Shown: positions 13,653 through 21,153 of the stretch, piece after piece
How positions within the stretch are numbered: position 1 is the stretch's first letter
Layout of the letters: each line of letters starts with the position of its first letter
Virus record (IMG/VR): IMGVR_UViG_3300025168_000548
Coordinates: 1-26,781 of that record
Reading direction: 5' to 3' (one strand)
DNA: 26,781 nucleotides
Source of the DNA: a virus
Position numbers and translations under genes: made by a program
Notes under the pieces: generated by a model
The model's input: the letters and a program-made list of their open reading frames with translations, nothing else
What the model was told of the DNA's origin: nothing
Databases searched by the model: none

Positions 13653-13663
13653 TGAGGAAGGTT

Positions 13664-13688
13664 TGCTAGTTCCTTTTAAAAACTAGCA
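13664..13688 (+). other. 8-bp inverted repeat after the DUF932 gene
   Basis: TGCTAGTT (13664-13671) pairs with AACTAGCA (13681-13688) around a 9-nt loop. It begins 11 bp after the DUF932 stop. No T-run follows, so it is not a classic Rho-independent terminator. A similar TGCTAG/CTAGCA hairpin follows the gene ending at 16981. It may protect the 3' end of the mRNA or slow transcription. Confidence 0.5.
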
Positions 13689-13689
13689 C

Positions 13690-13718
13690 TTGACTTTTGG
13701 AAATAAATATGTTATAAT
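13690..13718 (+). promoter_or_regulatory. Sigma70 promoter with extended -10
   Basis: TTGACT (13690-13695), a 17-bp spacer and TATAAT (13713-13718), preceded by TGT as in an extended -10. It follows the DUF932 gene and drives the gene block from 13828. The -10 is a full consensus match. Confidence 0.75.
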
Positions 13719-13815
13719 GATTTTATATTATATAATATAATAAATAAAAATATATATTTATTAATATATATATTTATATTATAAATATAACTTATAATAC
13801 TTATATAAAACTAAA
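13719..13815 (+). other. Extremely AT-rich leader with a long AT hairpin
   Basis: About 95 bp that are almost only A and T. Within it AAATATATAT (13748-13757) pairs with ATATATATTT (13766-13775). It lies between the promoter and the gene at 13828, so it forms that mRNA's leader. It could be a DNA unwinding element, a curved site or an RNA structure. Nothing decides between these. Confidence 0.45.
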
Positions 13816-13827
13816 TAGTGAGGGCTT

Positions 13828-14076
13828 ATGAATAAACCTATTTTTGGATATGATGATGAAGGAAGTAATGTTGCTTGGACTTGGAATGTCTCACCAATTG
13901 AGAAGATAACTTGGAAGACTTGGAAACCTAAATTAAATAACGTAAAAATTATAGGGTTGACAGATGAAAAGGAATGTGCTAGACTGCAAAAAGAAATATA
14001 CGAATCTGTTATGCTTTCTGAGTACCCGAAGAAAGAAAAGCTAACAGGTATGTATAAGCAGCGAGGATATAAATGA
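13828..14076 (+). CDS. Protein of unknown function, 82 residues
   Basis: An 82-residue protein (MNKPIFGYDDEGSNVAWTWN onward), with an aromatic-rich N-terminus and a charged helical C-terminus (SEYPKKEKLTGMYKQRGYK). GTGAGGGCTT precedes the ATG. Its stop overlaps the next start (ATGA), so it is coupled to the small basic gene. No known family; first gene of a promoter block. Confidence 0.62.
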   Translation: MNKPIFGYDDEGSNVAWTWNVSPIEKITWKTWKPKLNNVKIIGLTDEKECARLQKEIYESVMLSEYPKKEKLTGMYKQRGYK

Positions 14077-14222
14077 GAACAACTAGAGGAATTACTAAAC
14101 ACGAGCCTAAGACAGGCTCACGTGGTAAAAGAACTTCGATTGGTAGAGGGAATGTAGGTTACTCAACCATGCCGAAGAGAAAGAAAGAAACCTACAAAAA
14201 ATATAGAGGGCAAGGAAAATAA
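14073..14222 (+). CDS. Small basic conserved protein, 49 residues
   Basis: A 49-residue protein (MRTTRGITKHEPKTGSRGK, then TSIGRG and a basic tail ending KKYRGQGK). It has no acidic patch and is about one third Lys/Arg. The TSIGRG core and YRGQGK end recur in small proteins of many podovirus genomes as far as I recall. It overlaps the previous gene by 4 bp, and its stop forms TAATG with the next. Function unknown. Confidence 0.68.
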   Translation: MRTTRGITKHEPKTGSRGKRTSIGRGNVGYSTMPKRKKETYKKYRGQGK

Positions 14223-14611
14223 TGGTAAGTGCAAACAATTTAAAACAATACGCAAGACCTGATGTTAGTCAAATGACATTAGATGTTATAGAAGCTTATA
14301 AGACTAATCAAACTGTGCAGTTTAAATATGGTGGACAGGATGCTATAAGGGAGCTATTCATTATTGATTGGCATGAGGATTATTATACCTTTCATGGGTG
14401 GTTAGCCCCCGAAGGGGAAGGTGGAGAGTACAGAAAGTTTAGATTTGACAAGGTAGACGAGTGGCTAGGTATACCTATACAATACAAAGTCTATGTAGAA
14501 CTAGACATGAGTGGGTATCCAATAGATGATGATGTATCAGATAAACTACATGAACTATTAGATAGTGCCGAGCCTATTATGTATAGGATTGAGCCACTAG
14601 CAGGAGAATAA
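14222..14611 (+). CDS. Protein of unknown function with WYL-like central segment
   Basis: A 129-residue acidic protein. Residues about 30-85 (VQFKYGGQDAIRELFIIDWH through WYL-like EGGEYRKFRFDKVDEW) resemble the strand pattern of WYL-type ligand-binding domains, with an aromatic pair then a Phe-Arg-Phe-Asp end. The similarity is short, and the usual upstream helix-turn-helix is absent, so it may be only a compact beta domain. The C-terminus is a second strand-helix unit. It is coupled to the small basic gene before it. Confidence 0.55.
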   Translation: MVSANNLKQYARPDVSQMTLDVIEAYKTNQTVQFKYGGQDAIRELFIIDWHEDYYTFHGWLAPEGEGGEYRKFRFDKVDEWLGIPIQYKVYVELDMSGYPIDDDVSDKLHELLDSAEPIMYRIEPLAGE

Positions 14612-14612
14612 A

Positions 14613-14885
14613 ATGATTACTAATGAACAGATAGAAAAATTAGAGTGGGCAGAAGGTACTGCTCGTGGGATAACTCATGATGCTAAGTATCTTTGCTATC
14701 CTATAGTAGATATAAAGGTAAAGCTTTCTAGTCTTGCAGAAGAACATGGGCTTGAAGATGAGATGGAAGCATACTTAGATGTGGTTAGTGATATTGCTAA
14801 TGATTTAGAGAGTGCATTTTATGAGTGTGAATCAGTCTTTAAAGAAGCTATCAATGAATTAAAATTAAATTTATATGAGGATTAA
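14613..14885 (+). CDS. Acidic helical protein of unknown function, 90 residues
   Basis: A 90-residue acidic protein, largely helical (KVKLSSLAEEHGLEDEMEAY and YECESVFKEAINELKLNLYED). It starts 1 bp after the previous stop with an AGGAG site. No motif recognised. It is probably co-translated with the conserved gene at 14888. Confidence 0.62.
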   Translation: MITNEQIEKLEWAEGTARGITHDAKYLCYPIVDIKVKLSSLAEEHGLEDEMEAYLDVVSDIANDLESAFYECESVFKEAINELKLNLYED

Positions 14886-14887
14886 AC

Positions 14888-15376
14888 ATGAACATATTTT
14901 ATTTTAATGATTGCCCTATTGAGGCAGCACAGGCACAGCCGGATAAGATGCTAGTGAAGATGCCATTAGAAACAGCACAGATGTTATGTACTGCTCATAG
15001 AGAGTTAGATGGTGACGAGTATGCAGATGCTAATGGTTTATACAAAGCTGCATACAAGAATCATCCGTGTACTATTTGGGCTAGGCAAGCCAGTACAAAT
15101 TACTTTTGGTTGTATAAACATTTCTTAGCACTAGGTAATGAATATACTTTTAGATATGGTAAGAAACATGCAAGCGTAGAGAAGTTAGCTAGACCTTTAG
15201 TTAGGATACCTAAGAAAATTCAATACACAAACATGACACCACTAGCACAAGCTATGCCTGATGAATACAAGGATGATGATCCTATCAAAGCTTATAGAGA
15301 TTATTGTATCAACGAGAAACACTATGCAAAGTGGGAGAAAGGTAGAGATAAACCTGAGTGGTGGTCACATGACTAA
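14888..15376 (+). CDS. Conserved phage protein, possible DNA repair or base-related function
   Basis: A 162-residue protein with strong family signs: DCPIEAAQAQPDKMLVKMPL then ETAQMLCTAHRELDG (about 8-40), NHPCTIWARQASTNYFWLYK (about 58-77) and YRYGKKHAS-type (about 88-97), ending in a Trp-rich patch (KPEWW). This set, with a conserved Lys-Met-x-x-Glu-Thr-Ala-Gln helix and a HPC..WAR core, is widespread in marine phages. Some annotations label it a pyrimidine dimer glycosylase, but I do not see the classic residues and I would not assign that. It sits among early genes and may act on nucleotides or DNA. Confidence 0.68.
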   Translation: MNIFYFNDCPIEAAQAQPDKMLVKMPLETAQMLCTAHRELDGDEYADANGLYKAAYKNHPCTIWARQASTNYFWLYKHFLALGNEYTFRYGKKHASVEKLARPLVRIPKKIQYTNMTPLAQAMPDEYKDDDPIKAYRDYCINEKHYAKWEKGRDKPEWWSHD

Positions 15377-15491
15377 ATGCAATACAATAAACTGTAGCAC
15401 ACATGCATCACTAACTAAAAGTAAACAACACTACTGCTCCCAATGTTATTGGATAAATTTTATGAGAGGTAAAACAAATGACAGAATATGA
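15369..15491 (+). CDS. 40-residue zinc-ribbon-like peptide
   Basis: A 40-codon ORF that overlaps the end of the previous gene by 8 bp. It has cysteines at 4, 9, 23 and 26 (CNTINC and CSQC) with histidines at 12 and 21, a plausible single zinc site. The pattern supports translation. It overlaps the next ORF by 14 bp. It may bind nucleic acid. No family assigned. Confidence 0.6.
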   Translation: MTKCNTINCSTHASLTKSKQHYCSQCYWINFMRGKTNDRI

Positions 15492-15639
15492 TATTTTTCC
15501 TGTGTATGAGAAAGCTATACAGAAAGAACAAATTAAATACATTCATTCTAACAACGGTATACGAGAAACAAAGTGGCGTGATGGTACAGTAGAGCTATAC
15601 TCTTATGTTGATAATAAAATAATTCAAAAAAGAAGTTGA
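15478..15639 (+). CDS. 53-residue protein of unknown function
   Basis: A 53-codon ORF (MTEYDIFPVYEKAIQKEQIK onward), ending KIIQKRS. It overlaps the zinc-ribbon peptide by 14 bp, and GAGAGGT lies ahead of its ATG. Its stop codon overlaps the -35 box of the next promoter (15636). Soluble, mixed fold by composition. No motif recognised. Confidence 0.58.
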   Translation: MTEYDIFPVYEKAIQKEQIKYIHSNNGIRETKWRDGTVELYSYVDNKIIQKRS

Positions 15640-15664
15640 CACATAACTTTATATGTGTTATAGT
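15636..15664 (+). promoter_or_regulatory. Sigma70 promoter with ATGTGT repeat arms
   Basis: TTGACA (15636-15641), a 17-bp spacer and TATAGT (15659-15664). The spacer contains ACACAT...ATGTGT, an inverted repeat that could bind a regulator. It drives the gene at 15694 and perhaps the following 41-residue ORF. Confidence 0.68.
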
Positions 15665-15693
15665 AACACAACAATAACAATGAGGAAAAAATA

Positions 15694-15924
15694 ATGTATG
15701 AAGATACAATAGACTTGAATGCAGAAGCATACAAAAAACTTACATCAAATGATGAAGACCTTTACAAAGAAGCTTATGAATTAAAACTACAGTTTCCTGA
15801 GGGTTACTTGGTTGAAAGGAAACCGGATAGAAGATCGGGTGAGTATAGATTAACATTTAAAACTAAACAAGAGTTTGATGATTTCTATAAGTTGTTCCAA
15901 GAAACAAGCTTGAGTTTAGTTTAA
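15694..15924 (+). CDS. Protein of unknown function, 76 residues
   Basis: A 76-residue protein (MYEDTIDLNAEAYKKLTSND onward) with two helices around a beta-like middle (GEYRLTFKTKQEFDDFYKLF). GAGGAAAAAATA precedes the ATG. The stop overlaps a further 41-residue ORF (TAATG). No recognised family. Confidence 0.6.
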   Translation: MYEDTIDLNAEAYKKLTSNDEDLYKEAYELKLQFPEGYLVERKPDRRSGEYRLTFKTKQEFDDFYKLFQETSLSLV

Positions 15925-16049
15925 TGACCCCGAACCATACGTCAGCCGATTTAGCCCTCACTATATCACAAGGCTACGTATCTACCTACCTATATTGGTG
16001 GTTCAGTTATGGAGTTCTGAAGGTTCAAGAAAAACTCCTTGACTTTTAA
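15924..16049 (+). CDS. 41-residue ORF with a hydrophobic centre
   Basis: A 41-codon ORF whose ATG shares a base with the previous stop. The middle holds YVSTYLYWWFSYGVL, a short aromatic-rich stretch that may be a weak membrane span. Its end runs into the -35 and spacer of the next promoter, which is why its C-terminus reads LLDF. Coupling supports it, but no independent ribosome site is seen. Confidence 0.42.
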   Translation: MTPNHTSADLALTISQGYVSTYLYWWFSYGVLKVQEKLLDF

Positions 16050-16067
16050 TAGTAACTATGTTATAGT
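16039..16067 (+). promoter_or_regulatory. Sigma70 promoter for the SSB and replication block
   Basis: TTGACT (16039-16044), a 17-bp spacer and TATAGT (16062-16067), with TATGT before the -10, the same layout as 13690 and 21796. Transcription would start near 16074, 27 nt before the SSB gene, and continue into the structured RNA, primase and polymerase. Confidence 0.75.
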
Positions 16068-16100
16068 AAACAACAATCACAACAAAGGAGTATATAAAAT

Positions 16101-16691
16101 ATGAGTGATATAAATAGAAGCACGCAATTTATGCGTGGTGAAGTTAAGTGGGCTAGTGTGTTGACACCTAATACCACGTTTGAACCTACCTTCCAAGCAT
16201 CCATCTACAATCCTATTGTAGTCAATAACTTTGGTGAGGTAGTTGATTCTAATTCTGAAAGTATCATTGCAGGATTTGAAGGAAGAGGCTTTAAACATTC
16301 TGTGAAAACAGATAAGGAAACCAATGAGAAATTTCTATTCTTCAAAAGAAAAGCAATAATCAAGAAACCTGTGCCTATACTAGATGATGAAGGCAAGCCT
16401 GTTTTTGAAAATGGTAAACAACAATTTGAAACAGATGAAGATGGTAAGTGGATCATGGCAGAAACGGATAACGATGTGCCTTTACTAAAGGATAGCGAGA
16501 ATAATAATATTGATATTGCTATAGGTAATGGTTCGGATGTTATTGTGATGTATAAGGAGTGGGGAACTAATAACCAATATGGAGATTTTAAAGGGTTAGA
16601 TTTAGCAGGACTTCAAGTAGTGAAACTACAAGAATACAATGCTGATGTTGGGTTTTCCGCAGTAAGTATGGCTGAAGTAGAGGAGTTTTAA
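16101..16691 (+). CDS. Single-stranded DNA-binding protein, gp2.5-like
   Basis: A 196-residue protein with the character of T7 gp2.5-type SSBs: a beta-rich OB-like body with GFKHSVKTDKETNEKFLFFK (about 62-81), acidic loops (DDEGKPVFENGKQQFETDED) and an acidic C-terminus ending EVEEF. In gp2.5 the terminal aromatic residue contacts polymerase and primase-helicase, and here the last residue is also Phe. It would coat single-strand DNA at the fork. GGAG precedes the ATG. It lies just upstream of the primase and polymerase genes, which supports the call. It is the first gene of the replication block. Confidence 0.75.
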   Translation: MSDINRSTQFMRGEVKWASVLTPNTTFEPTFQASIYNPIVVNNFGEVVDSNSESIIAGFEGRGFKHSVKTDKETNEKFLFFKRKAIIKKPVPILDDEGKPVFENGKQQFETDEDGKWIMAETDNDVPLLKDSENNNIDIAIGNGSDVIVMYKEWGTNNQYGDFKGLDLAGLQVVKLQEYNADVGFSAVSMAEVEEF

Positions 16692-16693
16692 TT

Positions 16694-16981
16694 ATGACTA
16701 ATGAAACAAACAACGAAGAGACAAAACCTTTTATAACTATTGATGATGTGCAGATAAACGTAGAGGACTTGCCCGAAGCAGGACAAGGAGTATTTGTTAG
16801 ACTGCAACGATTGAACCAAAAGAAAGCTAATCTAACCTTGGACTTGGAAGAGTTACAAGCAGGAATAAATTTCTTTTCTGATCGCATCGTTGCTATTGTA
16901 AACGGAGCAGAGCAACAAGCAGATGTAGAAGATGCTGATGTTGCAGATGAAGAACTAACTGAGTCTGACGATTCAGAGTAG
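16694..16981 (+). CDS. Acidic coiled-coil protein of unknown function, 95 residues
   Basis: A 95-residue acidic protein. The N-terminal FITIDDVQINVEDLPEAGQG is followed by a helical coiled coil (VFVRLQRLNQKKANLTLDLE) and a very acidic tail (DADVADEELTESDDSE). The ITIDD...VEDL then long helix arrangement is common in small phage proteins carrying a DUF6447-like segment, but I am not sure of the match. It sits 2 bp after the SSB gene. Function unknown. Confidence 0.6.
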   Translation: MTNETNNEETKPFITIDDVQINVEDLPEAGQGVFVRLQRLNQKKANLTLDLEELQAGINFFSDRIVAIVNGAEQQADVEDADVADEELTESDDSE

Positions 16982-16995
16982 TGTGCCTAACAAGT

Positions 16996-17154
16996 TGCTA
17001 GACCTTGATAAAACTAGCATCGTGTAGTTAGGGGATGATGCTCCTATAAAGAACCTAGAAATGTGAGTAGTCTTAATTGACTAAGAGGACATGAGGAAAG
17101 GTCGGAGATGAATTAGGGATAAGACTGCGAAATCCATACCCGAACTAACTACAC
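16996..17154 (+). ncRNA. Candidate structured RNA upstream of primase-helicase
   Basis: About 160 nt of non-coding sequence with unusual pairing. TGCTAG (16996-17001) pairs with CTAGCA (17014-17019). A 10-bp perfect stem joins GTGTAGTTAG (17022-17031) with CTAACTACAC (17145-17154); inside it GGG (17032-17034) pairs CCC (17139-17141) and ATG (17035-17037) pairs CAT (17135-17137). TAGTC/GACTA (17068-17083) forms a hairpin, but AGTCTTA (17069-17075) can instead pair with TAAGACT (17120-17126). ACCTT in the first loop (17002-17006) can pair AAGGT (17098-17102), a pseudoknot. No known family is recognised. Confidence 0.65.
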
Positions 17155-17185
17155 ACTTTATTAATAATAATATGAGGGAAATTAT

Positions 17186-18862
17186 ATGGCTTTTATAAAA
17201 CACAACGCTACCTGTCCTACCTGTAATAAGAATCATTTGTCTGTGAATCCTGATGGTTCAAGTAAATGTTTTTATGCAGCGTGTGGAACTTTCCATGCAG
17301 CAAAAGGGGAGAGTAATAACGTATCTAATATTAAACAACAGCCCATTGAAAGGACTGTCAAGCCTATGCAGCCTACTGAAAGTACAGGAACATACAGTGC
17401 TTTAACAGACAGAAGGATATCTGAAGACACAGCAAAAAAGTATGGTGTTAGAGTTATACATGGTGCTGATGGTAAGCCAGTAGAACATCACTATCCTTAC
17501 TTTAATGGGCATGAGTTAGGTGCAACTAAAATTAGAAAGATACCTAAAGACTTTTACTTACGTGGTTCTTTTGATGAGACAGGACTCTTTGGAGAGCAAC
17601 TCTTTAATAAAGGTGGTAAGTATGTAACCATAACTGAAGGTGAGTGCGATGCTATGGCAGCATACGAACTTATGGGTAGTAAGTGGGCATCAGTATCAAT
17701 TAAACGTGGTGCTGATGGTGCAGAAAGAGATGTTAAAGATAGCCTTGAGTTTTTAGAAAGCTTCGATAACATTATTATTTGTTTTGATAAAGACAAGAGT
17801 GGTGTAGCTGCAGCAAAAAAGATAGCTAGATTGTTTCAGCCTAGTAAGGCTAAGATTATGACACTACCTAATGGCTTTAAAGATGCTAATGATATGCTCA
17901 TTGCCAACAAGCATAAGGACTTCATGGAAACTTGGTGGAGTGCTAAGACGTACACGCCTAGTGGAGTCATAAATGTTTCTGATGAGAAGAAGAAGTTCTT
18001 TAACAGACCTAAGATGGACAGTGTTCCTTACCCTTGGGAAGGACTTAATAAAAAGCTGTATGGAATGAGACAAGGAGAGCTTATAACTTTAACAGGAGGA
18101 ACAGGACTTGGTAAGTCTTCAGTAACAAGAGAGATTGAACATCATCTTATAAAGAATACTAAGGATAACGTAGGAGTTATTGCATTGGAAGAAGATTGGA
18201 GAAGAACCATTGATGGTATTCTTTCAATAGAAGCTAATGCAAGATTATATATAGATCAAGAAAGAGAAAAGTTTTCTGAAGAGGAGCTTGACAAATTCTT
18301 TGATGTGCTGTATGATGGTGAGAATAAAAATAGAGTATGGGTTCATGCTCACTTTGGTACTAATAATATTGATGAGATATTTACTAAGCTAAGATTCATG
18401 ATCATAGCATGTGAATGTAAATGGGTAGTAGTAGATCACTTACATATGTTGGTAGCTGCAGTATCCGAAGGAGATGAAAGAAGGGCTATTGATAATATAA
18501 TGACAAGGCTTAGAAGTATAGTAGAGGAGACAGGAGCAGGATTAATCTTAGTCTCTCACTTAAGGAGAGCTAATGGAGATAAAGGACATGAAAATGGAAT
18601 TGAAGTCAGCCTTAGTCACCTTCGAGGTAGTCAAGCAATAGCCCAACTTAGTGATTGTGTGATAGCACTTGAAAGGAATCAACAATCAGAAGATTTTAAT
18701 GAGTCAAATACTACAAGAGTTAGGGTACTTAAATCTAGGTACACCGGAGATGTAGGAATGGCATCTCATTTATTATATAATAGAGAGACAGGCAGGCTGA
18801 GTGAGTTTGAGAAAGAGTCTTATGAAGAAGAGGACGCAGACTTCTCAGCCTTGGAGTTATAG
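17186..18862 (+). CDS. Primase-helicase, T7 gp4-like
   Basis: A 558-residue bifunctional replication protein. The N-terminal zinc ribbon has C10, C13, C28 and C33. The TOPRIM primase core has ITEGECDAMAAYEL (E151) and IIICFDKDKSG (D201, D203). The RecA-like helicase has Walker A GGTGLGKS (304-311), Walker B VVVDHLHML (414-422) and HLRGSQAIAQLSD (478-490), the switch-type motif of DnaB/gp4 helicases. It would unwind the fork and lay primers. The gene follows the structured RNA, and its coding end is 1 bp from the polymerase start. All main residues are intact. GAGGGAAATTAT precedes the ATG. Confidence 0.95.
   Translation: MAFIKHNATCPTCNKNHLSVNPDGSSKCFYAACGTFHAAKGESNNVSNIKQQPIERTVKPMQPTESTGTYSALTDRRISEDTAKKYGVRVIHGADGKPVEHHYPYFNGHELGATKIRKIPKDFYLRGSFDETGLFGEQLFNKGGKYVTITEGECDAMAAYELMGSKWASVSIKRGADGAERDVKDSLEFLESFDNIIICFDKDKSGVAAAKKIARLFQPSKAKIMTLPNGFKDANDMLIANKHKDFMETWWSAKTYTPSGVINVSDEKKKFFNRPKMDSVPYPWEGLNKKLYGMRQGELITLTGGTGLGKSSVTREIEHHLIKNTKDNVGVIALEEDWRRTIDGILSIEANARLYIDQEREKFSEEELDKFFDVLYDGENKNRVWVHAHFGTNNIDEIFTKLRFMIIACECKWVVVDHLHMLVAAVSEGDERRAIDNIMTRLRSIVEETGAGLILVSHLRRANGDKGHENGIEVSLSHLRGSQAIAQLSDCVIALERNQQSEDFNESNTTRVRVLKSRYTGDVGMASHLLYNRETGRLSEFEKESYEEEDADFSALEL
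18288..18316 (+). promoter_or_regulatory. Possible internal promoter in the primase-helicase gene
   Basis: TTGACA (18288-18293), a 17-bp spacer and TATGAT (18311-18316). It lies in coding sequence about 550 bp before the polymerase gene. The -10 has one mismatch and no extended -10 pattern, so it is weaker than other sites. Confidence 0.3.
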
Positions 18863-18863
18863 T

Positions 18864-20618
18864 ATGGACTTAGTATTTGATATAGAAACAAACAGAGTAG
18901 GTGATAATGATATAGGTTTGGATAGTATTGATACCTTACATTGTATTGTAGCACAAGACATAGCAACCGAGGAGGTCTTTAGTTTTCCTCCTTGGGAACT
19001 TGACAAAGGTGTTGAGTTGTTACAGAGTGCTAAGACTTTAATTGGTCACAACATTATTGGATTTGATATACCAGTCTTAGAAAGACTAACTAGTTTTAAA
19101 CAAGGAGCAATTAAAGTTGTAGATACTTTAGTTACTTCACGTTTATTTTATCCTATAAGAGAAGGAGGACACAGTTTAAACAGGTGGGGCTTTCATTTAG
19201 GTTACTCTAAGATAGAGTTTGAAGATTACGATTCATATTCAGAAGAGATGCTAACCTATTGTATCAGAGATGTGGAGTTGAACACCAAAGTATTTAGAGC
19301 CTTACAACAAGAAGGTAAAGGTTTCTCTAAGGAGAGCGTAGACCTTGAACATTCTGTAGCCTTACCATTAAGACAACAAGAGTGGACAGGTTTTAAGTTT
19401 AATGTTAAGAAGGGTGAACTACTACTTGCTGATCTTAGAGAGAAGATGCAGGCATCAGAAGACGAGGTACATAAAGTATTCAAACCTAAGATGGTAGATG
19501 ATAAGTTAGTTACTCCTTATATAAAAAAGGATGGTGAGTTATCTAAGAGAGGCTTAACAGATGAGGAGTATGATAGATGTATAAGTACTCAGGATGTTAA
19601 TCCTTTCATGCGTAAACGTCTACAAGAATTTAATCTTGGTTCGAGAAAACAAATTGGAGAATACTTACAAGACTTTGGATGGAAACCTAAAAGGTTCACA
19701 CCTACAGGCAGACCTATAGTAGATGAGAGTATATTAATTAATATAAAGAATATACCTGAAGCAAAACTTATAGGAGAGTATTTAACTTTACAAAAACGTA
19801 TAGCACAAATTGATTCATGGATCAAAGCACTACGTTCTGATGAAAGAGTACATGGTTTTGTAATACCTAACGGAACTATTACAGGACGTATGGCACACAA
19901 CAAACCTAACTTAGCACAAGTACCAAGTGTTAAGAGTTTGTATGGCGAAGAATGCAGAGAGTGTTGGACTGTTGAAGATGGTTACAACTTAGTAGGAATA
20001 GATGCAAGTGGATTAGAGCTTAGGTTGCTTGCACATTATATGAATGACGAGGAGTACATAAATGAAATCATCAACGGAGACATACACACAGCTAATCAAA
20101 AAGCTGCAGGACTTGAATCAAGAGATCAGGCAAAGACATTTATCTATGCACTTATCTACGGAGCAGGAGATGCAAAACTTGGGAGTGTGGTTAAAGGAAG
20201 TAGACAAGATGGCAAAAGACTTAGACAACATTTCTTTGATAATAACCCATCATTTAAAACTTTGCGAGACAAAGTATCAAGAGCAGCAAAGAAAGGATAC
20301 TTAAAAGGATTAGATGGGAGAAAGATATTTATCCGTAGCGAACATGCTGCGTTGAATAGTTTACTTCAAGGTGGTGGTGCTGTTATTATGAAGAGAGGAT
20401 TAGCACTCTTTGATTCCCTTATAAAACTAAATACCTATGACGCTAAGTTTGTAGCGAACATACATGATGAGTGGCAGATGGAAGTGCGTGAAGATATAGC
20501 AACTAATGTTGGTCAGTTAGCTGTGGATTGTATTAAGACTGCAGGAAATTATTATAACCTTCGCTGTCCTATGGATGGTGAATACAAAGTTGGGAGAAAT
20601 TGGAGTGAAACACACTAA
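18864..20618 (+). CDS. Family-A DNA polymerase with 3'-5' exonuclease
   Basis: A 584-residue replicative polymerase, shorter than T7 gp5 (704). The exonuclease has FDIETN (D6, E8), IGFDI (D68) and YCIRDVEL (Y132, D136), a complete DEDDy set, so proofreading should be active. The polymerase motifs are A (GIDASGLELR, D380), B (RDQAKTFIYALIYGAG, K424, Y428) and C (HDEW, H534, D535, E536). Tyr at the motif B site matches T7 Y526, which usually goes with fast lytic growth. The ATG at 18864 is 1 bp after the primase stop; an earlier in-frame ATG at 18801 lies inside the primase gene and is unlikely. No host thioredoxin-binding insert is obvious. Confidence 0.95.
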   Translation: MDLVFDIETNRVGDNDIGLDSIDTLHCIVAQDIATEEVFSFPPWELDKGVELLQSAKTLIGHNIIGFDIPVLERLTSFKQGAIKVVDTLVTSRLFYPIREGGHSLNRWGFHLGYSKIEFEDYDSYSEEMLTYCIRDVELNTKVFRALQQEGKGFSKESVDLEHSVALPLRQQEWTGFKFNVKKGELLLADLREKMQASEDEVHKVFKPKMVDDKLVTPYIKKDGELSKRGLTDEEYDRCISTQDVNPFMRKRLQEFNLGSRKQIGEYLQDFGWKPKRFTPTGRPIVDESILINIKNIPEAKLIGEYLTLQKRIAQIDSWIKALRSDERVHGFVIPNGTITGRMAHNKPNLAQVPSVKSLYGEECRECWTVEDGYNLVGIDASGLELRLLAHYMNDEEYINEIINGDIHTANQKAAGLESRDQAKTFIYALIYGAGDAKLGSVVKGSRQDGKRLRQHFFDNNPSFKTLRDKVSRAAKKGYLKGLDGRKIFIRSEHAALNSLLQGGGAVIMKRGLALFDSLIKLNTYDAKFVANIHDEWQMEVREDIATNVGQLAVDCIKTAGNYYNLRCPMDGEYKVGRNWSETH

Positions 20619-21153
20619 ACATTGTAAGAAATGTAATACAGATAAACCTTTATCAGAATATCAAAAGTATATAAAAAATGGAATAAATATAGGACAGTCT
20701 TATTGTAGAGATTGTAGAAATAGTAGTAATACTTGGTCTGCTAAAACTAACCCCACAACTAACCCACAAAGAATGTATGTTAATGGTAAGTATGTATCTA
20801 AGTCTCATCCTTTATTTAAAGCAGGAAGGTTTAAAACTTTTGAAGGTGCAGCCTTTGCTTCTTTAAAAGGATATGAAACAACTAATGAGGGTTATGTATA
20901 CATTATAACTAATCCTTGTTGGAGTAATTGGGTAAAGGTAGGTATGGCTATAGATGCTAAAGATAGATGTAACCAATATCAAACATCAAGCCCCCACAGA
21001 GATTACAAATTATGCTACAGTAAATTCTTTGATGATAGAAGTAGTGCAGAAAAAAAAGCACATACCTTATTAAAGAAAGAATCTGAAGATAACAAAGGTG
21101 AGTGGTTTAAAATTAAACAGGACATAGCACAAGAAATAATAGAAGCACTATGA
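20605..21153 (+). CDS. GIY-YIG-like nuclease domain protein with zinc motif
   Basis: About 182 residues from GTG at 20605, the start preferred because GGGAG lies 8 nt upstream; an ATG at 20575 in the same frame gives 192 residues. The N-terminus has a zinc motif, CKKC followed by CRDC (about residues 8-38). The C-terminal half carries GYVYIITNPCWSNWVKVGMA then KDRCNQYQTSSP and AEKKAHTLL, the T5orf172/GIY-YIG-type nuclease layout. The YIG half is changed to VKVG. It overlaps the polymerase end by 14 bp. It may be a free-standing homing-type endonuclease or a DNA-processing enzyme; a nearby intron is not seen. Confidence 0.75.
   Translation: MKHTKHCKKCNTDKPLSEYQKYIKNGINIGQSYCRDCRNSSNTWSAKTNPTTNPQRMYVNGKYVSKSHPLFKAGRFKTFEGAAFASLKGYETTNEGYVYIITNPCWSNWVKVGMAIDAKDRCNQYQTSSPHRDYKLCYSKFFDDRSSAEKKAHTLLKKESEDNKGEWFKIKQDIAQEIIEAL

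Noticed and set aside
17022-17154. RNase P RNA-like GAGGAAAG segment in the structured RNA
   Set aside because: Only the short GAGGAAAG string is similar. The following bases and the 3' partner do not match conserved RNase P regions, and the RNA is too short.
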